From Synergistales bacterium (GTDB taxonomy: Bacteria; Synergistota; Synergistia; Synergistales; Aminobacteriaceae): a stretch of 12,205 bases of DNA. The notes beneath the pieces were generated by a model that searched no databases, had not been told where the DNA came from, and was given only the letters and a program-made list of their open reading frames with translations. Of the stretch, positions 7,205-12,205 are shown one piece after another (position 1 is the first letter of the stretch; the number at the start of each line of letters is the position of its first letter). Position numbers and translations under genes: made by a program. The stretch is from NCBI GenBank assembly GCA_025997955.1, contig BNVH01000090.1, positions 1 through 12,205 of the forward strand, in the 5' to 3' direction.

Positions 7205-7545
7205 AACAATTCGTCTAACTTGTCGTTATCCTTCAAAGGGTTACGGTAGTAAATTTCATGTTCCAAATATTCCTGTGTCGCAATCAGCACGGATTTCGGC
7301 AAACGTTCAAAGTAGCGGGATACTTCTATCTGTTCGCGATTTTCAAAAATTTCTTCCAGCGTATCGTTGCTTGAAGAAAACTCTTGCAATTTTTTCCCCA
7401 ATTGTTGTTTGATGTCAGCCGAGATTTCATTGGCGCGTTTACCGATAATATGTACAGTTTCGTAAACATTACCTGTTTCTTCTGCCATACTCATTATGTC
7501 GCGGGTAATTGTATTATCCGGAGCGTTTGTCTTTTTATAATCCAT
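7201..7545 (-). CDS. rpoZ: DNA-directed RNA polymerase omega subunit (Bacteroidota Rpb6 type)
   Basis: The protein has 114 residues and is the small accessory subunit that stabilises the beta-prime subunit. The diagnostic part is NVYETVHIIGKRANEISADIKQQL (27-50), where KRANEIS is the Bacteroidota version of the conserved ARRANEI-like omega/Rpb6 helix. The Bacteroidota form carries a C-terminal extension, seen here as VLIATQEYLEHEIYYRNPL. It lies 15 bp downstream of bamD and overlaps the DUF4293 gene by 4 bases (ATGA). This order is widely conserved in the phylum and is a good lineage marker. Start ATG 7543-7545. Confidence 0.88.
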   Translation of the reverse strand: MDYKKTNAPDNTITRDIMSMAEETGNVYETVHIIGKRANEISADIKQQLGKKLQEFSSSNDTLEEIFENREQIEVSRYFERLPKSVLIATQEYLEHEIYYRNPLKDNDKLDELL

Positions 7546-7560
7546 CGTATATTATTAATT

Positions 7561-8385
7561 TTAATTTTTCAATTCTTTTTCAATATTCTCGTATAATTTT
7601 TTGATTTCTTTGAGATATTTACCTTGAGGAAATTCATTTGCGTAGGAAAAATATTCATCTACGACATCTCTATACCGAAATTCTTTTTTATCTTCCACGC
7701 TTTGAATCGCCATTTCGTATTTCGATTTAAAAGTATAGTACATAAAATCTTCCCTGTAAATAGAGTGCGGATACGAGCGAATCGCATTCTGAGCCGTAAT
7801 CACACAAGAAAGATAATTACCTCCCGGAAAACTGGAATAGACCAAATAATTGCCTAAATTATAGTATAACCTGACTGCATTTAACTCCTTCAACGCCAAT
7901 TTTTCCTGCAATTTAAACAACAACTGTTCTGCTTCTTCTTTGCGTTCGCTCTGTGGATGGGTTTCCAGAAAATCCTGAAATTGCTGCATGGCTTTGTACG
8001 TTTCCGATTGGTCTAAGCGCGCATCGGGCGATTCCAAATACAGTCCGTAGGCTGAATAGAAACGCGCAAATTCGGTATATTCTCCTTTCGGGTAAGAGGT
8101 ATAATACGTTTTAAAATACTCGGATGCAGTAAGATAATCCTTCATGTTGTAATAACTTTGCGCCAACAAGTACAAAGTTTCTTCTCCTCGGGCGGAAGCC
8201 CTGTAAAACCGGAAAACGTCTTCTAACAAAGTCGCCGATCGACTGAATTTACCCATTTCAAAATACTTTTTTGCATATTCGTATTTAAGATTTGCATCCG
8301 ACGATTTCAATATTTTATTATATTCTCCGCAAGAAGAAGTTAATAAAAGTACGAAAAAGAATACAACCGTTAGCTTTGACTTCAT
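7561..8385 (-). CDS. bamD: Outer membrane protein assembly factor BamD (YfiO-like lipoprotein)
   Basis: I place the start at ATG 8383-8385, giving 274 residues; an upstream in-frame TTG at 8397 is less likely because it would lie about 4 bases from the predicted transcription start. The N-terminus MKSKLTVVFFFVLLLTSSC is a lipoprotein signal with the lipobox cysteine at residue 19, followed by GEYNKILKSSD as in Bacteroidota BamD. The rest is helical and consists of tetratricopeptide-like repeats: KYEYAKKYFEMGKFSRSATLLEDV, EETLYLLAQSYYNMKDYLTASEYF and a later repeat near residue 109. BamD works with BamA to insert beta-barrel proteins into the outer membrane from the periplasmic side. It is the first gene of the bamD-rpoZ-DUF4293-permease run. 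Confidence 0.92.
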   Translation of the reverse strand: MKSKLTVVFFFVLLLTSSCGEYNKILKSSDANLKYEYAKKYFEMGKFSRSATLLEDVFRFYRASARGEETLYLLAQSYYNMKDYLTASEYFKTYYTSYPKGEYTEFARFYSAYGLYLESPDARLDQSETYKAMQQFQDFLETHPQSERKEEAEQLLFKLQEKLALKELNAVRLYYNLGNYLVYSSFPGGNYLSCVITAQNAIRSYPHSIYREDFMYYTFKSKYEMAIQSVEDKKEFRYRDVVDEYFSYANEFPQGKYLKEIKKLYENIEKELKN

Positions 8386-8406
8386 TATATTGCACAATTT
8401 GGGTTA

Positions 8407-8414
8407 CAAAAGTA
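8407..8414 (-). promoter_or_regulatory. Bacteroidota-type -7 promoter element for the bamD operon
   Basis: The minus strand reads TACTTTTG, a full TAnnTTTG match, 21 bases before the bamD ATG at 8385. A T-rich TTTT stands 19 bases further upstream (8437-8434) where TTTG is expected. Predicted leader length is about 16 bases. It separates bamD from the upstream paaK/ACT operon. Confidence 0.5.
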
Positions 8415-8502
8415 GTCAATCTCTTTGAATTAGAAAAGATTTTAACTGTTTTATTACTATTAAATCAAAATTTAACAGTTTATAGATAACCTTTCATCGG
8501 TT

Positions 8503-8928
8503 TTATAATGAAAATAATTCGCTTGACGCCAATAACTCCACTTTGTTTTTCGACAACTCGGCGACGGCTTTTCCCAAATTGTCGGGACGGATAATCACCG
8601 AAGCGACACTCCCTGAAGAGAAAGCGTACATATATTCCACAAAAATGCCGGAATCGGTTATAATTTTCATCACTTCGGACAAAGCGCCCGGTTTGTTGGG
8701 CATTTGCACACATATCACCTCATTCACCGTTACGGCATACAGATGTTCCTGCAAAACTTGTTTCGCTTTGTCGGGGTCGGATACAATTAAGCGCACGATT
8801 CCGAAATCGGAACTTTCCGAAACTGTAAATGCGGTCATGTTGATACCGGCTTCTCCAAGAATGGAAGTCACTTCTGTAAAACGACCGCGTTTATTTTCCA
8901 AAAAAATTGATAATTGCTTGATTAACAT
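8503..8928 (-). CDS. Tandem ACT-domain amino-acid-binding protein
   Basis: The protein has 141 residues and consists of two ACT domains, about 1-66 (LIKQLSIFLENKRGRFTEVTSILGEAGINM) and 70-141 (EVICVQMPNKPGALSEVMKIITDSGIFVEYMYAF). Both show the ACT core with the glycine at the strand-helix turn. ACT domains bind amino acids and often control enzymes allosterically. There is no catalytic domain and no signal peptide. It lies 11 bp after the phenylacetate-CoA ligase gene. Stand-alone double ACT proteins are commonly found next to such ligases and to indolepyruvate ferredoxin oxidoreductase in anaerobes, so I infer that it senses an aromatic or branched-chain amino acid. The oxidoreductase genes are not in this window. 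Confidence 0.88.
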   Translation of the reverse strand: MLIKQLSIFLENKRGRFTEVTSILGEAGINMTAFTVSESSDFGIVRLIVSDPDKAKQVLQEHLYAVTVNEVICVQMPNKPGALSEVMKIITDSGIFVEYMYAFSSGSVASVIIRPDNLGKAVAELSKNKVELLASSELFSL

Positions 8929-8939
8929 AATAGTGTATT

Positions 8940-10241
8940 TTATTTGAATTTCCGTTTATCAATCACTCTTTTAGCCTTACCCTGGCTGCGTTCGATGCTG
9001 CGGGGTTCAACCAATCTTACATCCGGGGATATACCCAATACGCTTTGCAGGCGGTGGGTTATTCGTTTGCGCAAATCCATCACTTTGTTTATTTCGTCGG
9101 AATAAAATGCTTCTTTCACTTCCACTTGTACTTCAAAAGAATCCAGGTTGTTTATGCGGTCAACGACCAATAAATAGTGCGGTTCCAATTCCGGAATTTC
9201 GCAAATAACCGTTTCGACCTGAGATGGAAATACGTTTACGCCTCGAATGATAAGCATATCGTCGCAACGTCCCAAAATTCTATCCATTCTGACGGAAGTA
9301 CGTCCACATTCGCAGGGTTCGTAAATCAGGCGGGTTAAATCCCTGGTGCGGAAGCGAAGCAACGGCATTCCGGTTTTGGTGATAGTCGAAAATACCAATT
9401 CGCCGACTTCGCCATGTGGAAGCGGTTCGCCAGTTTCCGGATTTACGATTTCCGGATAAAAATGGTCTTCGCACAAATGCGTTCCGTTTTGGAATTGACA
9501 TTCGTGACCCACTCCCGGCCCTATTATTTCGGTCAAACCGTAAATATCGTATGCCTTTATGCCTAATTTTTCTTCCAATTCTTTTCGCATCCCTTCCGTC
9601 CAGGGTTCAGCGCCGAAAGCGCCTACTTTCAGTTTAAATTCATTACGGGGAATTTTGGAATCGGCCATAGCATCAGCCAGGTACAAGGCGTATGACGGCG
9701 TACAAGCCAAAGCCACTGCGCCCAGATCGTGCATCAGCATAATTTGCTTTTCCGTATTGCCGCTTGACATGGGAATAACCGTCGCCCCGAGGGTTTCACC
9801 GGCGCCATGTGCACCTAATCCTCCGGTGAACAAGCCGTAACCATAAGAAACCTGTATTACATCATTTTTCGTCAAACCGTAAGCCGTAAAACAACGAGCG
9901 CCAACTTCTCCCCAGATATCCAGGTCGTTACGGGTGTAGCCGGCCACAATCGGTTTTCCGGTAGTTCCCGACGAAGCATGAATACGGACAATGTCCGAAA
10001 TCGGACTGCTCAACAATCCGTAAGGATAATAGTCGCGCAAATCTTTTTTAGAGGTAAAAGGCAGTTTGGCGATATCGGCAATAGATTGGATATCGGCAGG
10101 AGTCACTCCTTTTTCCTGCATTCTTTTTCGGTAAGGTTCACAATTATTATAAACCATCGCCACCGTTTTTTTCAAGCGGATTCCTTGAAGTTTGTGCATA
10201 TCTTCACGCGACATGCACTCCATTGTCTCATTCCAAATCAT
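8940..10241 (-). CDS. paaK: Phenylacetate-CoA ligase (AMP-forming)
   Basis: The protein has 433 residues, normal for PaaK-type adenylating enzymes, which activate phenylacetate or related aryl acetates with ATP and CoA in the cytoplasm. Motifs in order are: the P-loop-like HASSGTTGKP (88-97), YDIYGLTEIIGPGVGHEC (231-248) holding the adenylate-binding YGLTE, the RFRTRDLT hinge aspartate region (297-303), the GRCDDMLIIRGVNVFPSQVE stretch (325-343), and a C-terminal ERSQGKAKRVIDKR (417-430) with the catalytic lysine (422 or 424). The Cys pair in EPCECGRT (308-315) is common in the family. It is first in an operon with the ACT protein. In anaerobic Bacteroidota, partners usually include indolepyruvate oxidoreductase, pointing to aromatic amino acid turnover; other aryl acid substrates are possible. 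Confidence 0.92.
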   Translation of the reverse strand: MIWNETMECMSREDMHKLQGIRLKKTVAMVYNNCEPYRKRMQEKGVTPADIQSIADIAKLPFTSKKDLRDYYPYGLLSSPISDIVRIHASSGTTGKPIVAGYTRNDLDIWGEVGARCFTAYGLTKNDVIQVSYGYGLFTGGLGAHGAGETLGATVIPMSSGNTEKQIMLMHDLGAVALACTPSYALYLADAMADSKIPRNEFKLKVGAFGAEPWTEGMRKELEEKLGIKAYDIYGLTEIIGPGVGHECQFQNGTHLCEDHFYPEIVNPETGEPLPHGEVGELVFSTITKTGMPLLRFRTRDLTRLIYEPCECGRTSVRMDRILGRCDDMLIIRGVNVFPSQVETVICEIPELEPHYLLVVDRINNLDSFEVQVEVKEAFYSDEINKVMDLRKRITHRLQSVLGISPDVRLVEPRSIERSQGKAKRVIDKRKFK

Positions 10242-10252
10242 AATTTACTTGT

Positions 10253-10282
10253 TATTTTCAACTTTACTCACTATTTTCAACT
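10253..10282 (-). repeat. 11-bp direct repeat in the paaK leader, possible operator
   Basis: TATTTTCAACT occurs twice, at 10253-10263 and 10272-10282 (plus-strand reading), 19 bp apart start to start, which is close to two helical turns. Both copies lie between the predicted paaK promoter (10294-10301) and the paaK ATG at 10241. A regulator dimer binding there would block or modulate paaK transcription. The sequence is AT-rich, so chance is possible. Confidence 0.4.
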
Positions 10283-10293
10283 AAAATAAAACG

Positions 10294-10301
10294 CAAATAT
10301 A
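10294..10301 (-). promoter_or_regulatory. Bacteroidota-type -7 promoter element for paaK-ACT
   Basis: The minus strand reads TATATTTG, a full TAnnTTTG match, 53 bases before the paaK ATG, giving a leader of about 47 bases. No clear TTTG is seen at the -33 position, so the promoter may need an activator or the match may be chance in AT-rich DNA. Confidence 0.45.
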
Positions 10302-10331
10302 ATAAAAATGATTAAATATCACTTTTTTTTA

Positions 10332-10339
10332 TATCTTTG
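10332..10339 (+). promoter_or_regulatory. Bacteroidota-type -7 promoter element for the ECF sigma operon
   Basis: TATCTTTG fits TAnnTTTG and lies 36 bases before the sigma factor ATG at 10376. I see no good TTTG at the -33 position. ECF sigma genes are often self-activated, so a second, unrecognised promoter type could also be present here. Confidence 0.45.
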
Positions 10340-10375
10340 TTTCCGTTTTTTGCCTGGATTTTGGAATTTATTTAA

Positions 10376-10930
10376 ATGAATATCTACAACGAAGAAGAAA
10401 TATTGAAGCAATTGCGGAGCGCTAATCCCGATTTACAGCGGAAAGCATTTGAGCAAATTGTTTTATTTTACAGCGAAAAAATATACCGACAAATTCGTAG
10501 AATGGTGTATTCTCACGACGATGCCAACGATTTGACACAAAATACTTTTCTGAAAGCTTGGTTGAATGTTCCATTGTTCAGAGGGGAAGCCAAAATGTCC
10601 ACTTGGCTCTATAAAATCGCCCTTAACGAATCCATCACTTTTTTGAATAAGCAACATGCGCACAATTCGATTTCCCTTGACGACAAAGATGTATTCATAA
10701 TTGATAAATTAGAAAGCGACGAGTATTTCGATGGAGACGACACCCAGTTGAAATTGCAAAAAGCCATCGCCACTTTGCCCGAAAAGCAAAAAGTTGTTTT
10801 CAATCTGCGATATTACGATGAAATGCCCTACGACGAGATGTCAAAAATTTTAGACACCTCCGCAGGCGCGTTGAAAGCATCGTATCACCATGCAGCAAAA
10901 AAAATAGAAGAATTTTTAAACCGTTATTAA
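10376..10930 (+). CDS. ECF-type RNA polymerase sigma-70 factor
   Basis: The protein has 184 residues, the usual two-domain ECF layout. Region 2 is at about 25-95, with HDDANDLTQNTFLKAWLN (47-64, core polymerase binding and -10 recognition) and STWLYKIALNESI (75-87). A linker 95-125 rich in acidic residues follows. Region 4 is at about 127-182 with LPEKQKVVFNLRYYDEMPYDEMSKIL and the helix-turn-helix TSAGALKASYHHAAKKIEEFL (-35 recognition). The next gene, 48 bp downstream, encodes a single-pass membrane protein that is probably its anti-sigma factor, and a secreted Spy-like protein follows. This points to response to envelope or outer-membrane stress. The actual signal is unknown. Confidence 0.92.
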   Translation: MNIYNEEEILKQLRSANPDLQRKAFEQIVLFYSEKIYRQIRRMVYSHDDANDLTQNTFLKAWLNVPLFRGEAKMSTWLYKIALNESITFLNKQHAHNSISLDDKDVFIIDKLESDEYFDGDDTQLKLQKAIATLPEKQKVVFNLRYYDEMPYDEMSKILDTSAGALKASYHHAAKKIEEFLNRY

Positions 10931-10978
10931 ACTTTTTTGTTTATACTTAGTCATATTTTACATAGTTATTGAGAAATT

Positions 10979-11353
10979 ATGAAAAAGAACAGTATTACAT
11001 TATCTGACATAACTAAAAAAGACCCTTTTAAAGTTCCTGAAGGATATTTTGAAAGTCTGACCGACAGCATTGTATCGAATTTGCCGGAGTTAATTCCCGA
11101 AAAGACGGTACAAATCAGCCTTTGGAACAAAATGAAACCATATATATATATGGCTGCCATGTTTGCCGGAATTGCGTTGACTATCAAGGTTTTTGTTGAA
11201 ATTTCAAATCAGAGTGTAAATACATACGTATCCAAAGGTCTTGATTTGAGGTCTTCGACAGATATTGATGATTTTTATTATTACTACGAAAACGAATTGG
11301 CTAAAATCGTTTACAACGACGCTTTAGACGATTTGGATGAAGAAAATTATTAA
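10979..11353 (+). CDS. Single-pass membrane protein, probable anti-sigma factor
   Basis: The protein has 124 residues. The N-terminal cytoplasmic part contains KKDPFKVPEGYFESLTDSI (13-31), the PFxVPxGYF motif found repeatedly in proteins encoded just after ECF sigma genes in Bacteroidota. One transmembrane helix lies at about 54-76 (YIYMAAMFAGIALTIKVFVEI), followed by a periplasmic tail ending in a very acidic, tyrosine-rich stretch (about 95-124: DIDDFYYYYENELAKI, DDLDEENY). There is no zinc anti-sigma HxxxCxxC motif and no FecR domain. I infer sigma binding from position and the motif; there is no direct evidence. It is followed after 16 bp by the Spy-like gene. Confidence 0.65.
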   Translation: MKKNSITLSDITKKDPFKVPEGYFESLTDSIVSNLPELIPEKTVQISLWNKMKPYIYMAAMFAGIALTIKVFVEISNQSVNTYVSKGLDLRSSTDIDDFYYYYENELAKIVYNDALDDLDEENY

Positions 11354-11369
11354 CGAAAATACTGCGAAA

Positions 11370-11849
11370 ATGAAAAAATTAGTGCTATTGTTGTTCTTAT
11401 TTGCAGGCGTAAATTCATTTCTGTCGGCACAAGATGGTGGTGACAGGAGAGACGACCGGAGAAAGGCGGAATTTGAACAATTCAAAGCCAAGCGGATAGA
11501 ATTTATTACGAAAGAATTGGAATTGACAGAAGACGAAGCCAAAGTATTTTGGCCGATATGCAATGAGTTGCAGGAAAAGAAGTTTGAAGTAAATAAGCAA
11601 TTGAGAGAAGCCGTCCGCGAATTTTTCAAACAGGAGAAAAAAGGAGAAAAACATTCCGAAAGCGATTATAAAAAATTGGTTGACCTGCATGTTAGCGTCA
11701 AGGTGAAGGAAGCGCAATTGGAAGAACAGTACGTCGAAAAATTTGCAAAAGTAATCTCCGCAGAAAAAATCTTCCGCTATCAGCGAGCCGAACAGGAATT
11801 TGCGCGGAAAATGTTGGACCAAAGAGAAAAAAGACCTACCCGCGATTAA
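11370..11849 (+). CDS. Secreted Spy/CpxP-like helical protein, probable stress sensor or chaperone of the ECF module
   Basis: I chose ATG 11370, which gives 159 residues starting with a clear signal peptide (MKKLVLLLFLFAGVNSFLSAQ). An in-frame ATG at 11337 overlaps the upstream gene and would place 11 polar residues before it. The mature part is highly charged and helical, with LTEDEAKVFWPICNELQEKK (52-71) and ISAEKIFRYQRAEQEFARKML (129-149), the paired segments seen in Bacteroidota proteins annotated as sensors of ECF-type sigma factors and resembling the LTxxQ repeats of Spy/CpxP. Spy-type proteins are periplasmic ATP-independent chaperones. One cysteine (Cys64) is present. It is third in the sigma operon and probably a target or feedback component of it. 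Function is inferred from fold and context. Confidence 0.7.
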   Translation: MKKLVLLLFLFAGVNSFLSAQDGGDRRDDRRKAEFEQFKAKRIEFITKELELTEDEAKVFWPICNELQEKKFEVNKQLREAVREFFKQEKKGEKHSESDYKKLVDLHVSVKVKEAQLEEQYVEKFAKVISAEKIFRYQRAEQEFARKMLDQREKRPTRD

Positions 11850-11852
11850 AAT

Positions 11853-12205
11853 TCAAGTTATCCGATACCGCCGCAATTCCTTCCGCAAATCTTTGGCTTT
11901 CCCATCGGTACATCGGTCTAACAAAGCCCAGAACCGTACCCCATGGTTCATCTCGACTGTGTGGCAAAGTTCGTGAAGTATCACATATTCAATCAAATAC
12001 ATTGGCAATTGTATCAAGTAAAGCGACAGATTGATAGAGCCGCGAGAAGAACAGGAACCCCAACGGGTTTTGCCTTTGTTTATCCGAACTGCTTTGTATT
12101 TGAATCCGTAATTTTCAGCTAATTCTCCAACCTTCACCGGCAATATGGTTTTCGCCCGAAGTCTCAAATTCGCTTCATCATATTCGGAAACCGGATTTTC
12201 CCGCT
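11853..12205 (-). CDS. YgjP-type (DUF45, M48-like) zinc metallopeptidase, partial at right edge
   Basis: The frame is open through base 12205, so the N-terminal part is missing; 117 complete codons are visible. The zinc site is HELCHTVEMNHGVRFW: the two His of HExxH, the catalytic Glu, and a third His in NHG, with the conserved FW after it. Upstream, RINKGKTRWGSCSSRGSINLSLYLIQLP is the other family signature, in which TRWGSCS precedes the strand leading to the active site. In full, YgjP-type proteins are about 230 residues long; their physiological substrate is poorly known. The gene converges with the Spy-like gene with a 3-bp gap, leaving no room for a separate terminator between them. Confidence 0.88.
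   Translation of the reverse strand, partial: RENPVSEYDEANLRLRAKTILPVKVGELAENYGFKYKAVRINKGKTRWGSCSSRGSINLSLYLIQLPMYLIEYVILHELCHTVEMNHGVRFWALLDRCTDGKAKDLRKELRRYRIT

Noticed and set aside
8386..8397. TTG 8397 as start of bamD
   Set aside because: ATG 8385 gives a proper lipoprotein signal, and the TTG would leave almost no leader after the predicted transcription start.
8444..8480. Inverted repeat AACTGTT / AACAGTT between bamD and the ACT gene as a terminator
   Set aside because: It has only 7 pairs, a 23-base loop and no GC-rich stem. It could be a weak end signal for the ACT gene, but I cannot support it.
11138..11153. Perfect 16-bp AT palindrome CCATATATATATATGG
   Set aside because: It lies inside the coding sequence at the start of the transmembrane helix and is explained by codons for Pro-Tyr-Ile-Tyr-Met.
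11337..11369. ATG 11337 as start of the Spy-like gene
   Set aside because: It overlaps the upstream coding end and would put polar residues ahead of a good signal peptide that begins at ATG 11370.

Overview
The window is a dense, ordinary-looking stretch of a Bacteroidota chromosome, most likely Bacteroidales. The assignment rests on three things. Several upstream regions carry the Bacteroidota -7 promoter element TAnnTTTG. The cluster bamD, rpoZ (the short Rpb6-type omega of this phylum) and DUF4293 is typical of the phylum. So is the ECF sigma / PFxVPxGYF-type membrane protein / Spy-like trio. I see no rRNA, tRNA, CRISPR array, insertion sequence or phage gene. No gene-free stretch exceeds about 135 bases.

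Left part (1-5431). A CotH-type kinase with an N-terminal discoidin-like domain runs off the left edge on the minus strand. It is followed by a minus-strand sugar operon transcribed from about 4380 down to 1111: nagB (glucosamine-6-phosphate deaminase), galM (mutarotase) and an FHS-family sugar/proton symporter. A strong 16-bp hairpin terminator at 1044-1090 ends this operon, just before the CotH start codon. A ROK-family sugar kinase is divergent from nagB. The 103-bp gap between them holds two well-matched, face-to-face promoters. Together these genes would import a hexose or amino sugar, equilibrate its anomers, phosphorylate it and, for glucosamine-6-P, deaminate it into glycolysis.

Middle (5448-8385, minus strand). 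One operon-like run contains bamD (outer-membrane assembly lipoprotein), rpoZ (RNA polymerase omega), a DUF4293 membrane protein, a lone FecCD-type ABC permease and a small STN-like open frame that has no ATG. Spacings are 15 bp, a 4-base ATGA overlap, 4 bp and 10 bp. Transcription probably starts at a TAnnTTTG element just before bamD. The permease has no ATPase or binding protein beside it in this window.

Right-middle (8503-10241, minus strand). A phenylacetate-CoA ligase (paaK type) is followed after 11 bp by a double ACT-domain protein. This pair is known in anaerobes that convert aromatic 2-oxoacids and aryl acetates. The paaK leader contains an 11-bp direct repeat with 19-bp periodicity that could be an operator.

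Right part (10376-12205). On the plus strand are an ECF sigma factor, a single-pass membrane protein that is probably its anti-sigma factor, and a secreted Spy/CpxP-like protein, in the order expected for an envelope-stress module. On the minus strand, 3 bp from the last of these, is a YgjP-type zinc metallopeptidase that runs off the right edge.

Nothing here is clearly a new system. The items most worth a second look are the STN-like frame without an ATG, the orphan FecCD permease, the sigma/anti-sigma/Spy-like trio, and the hybrid nagB-galM-transporter-ROK cluster that lacks nagA.
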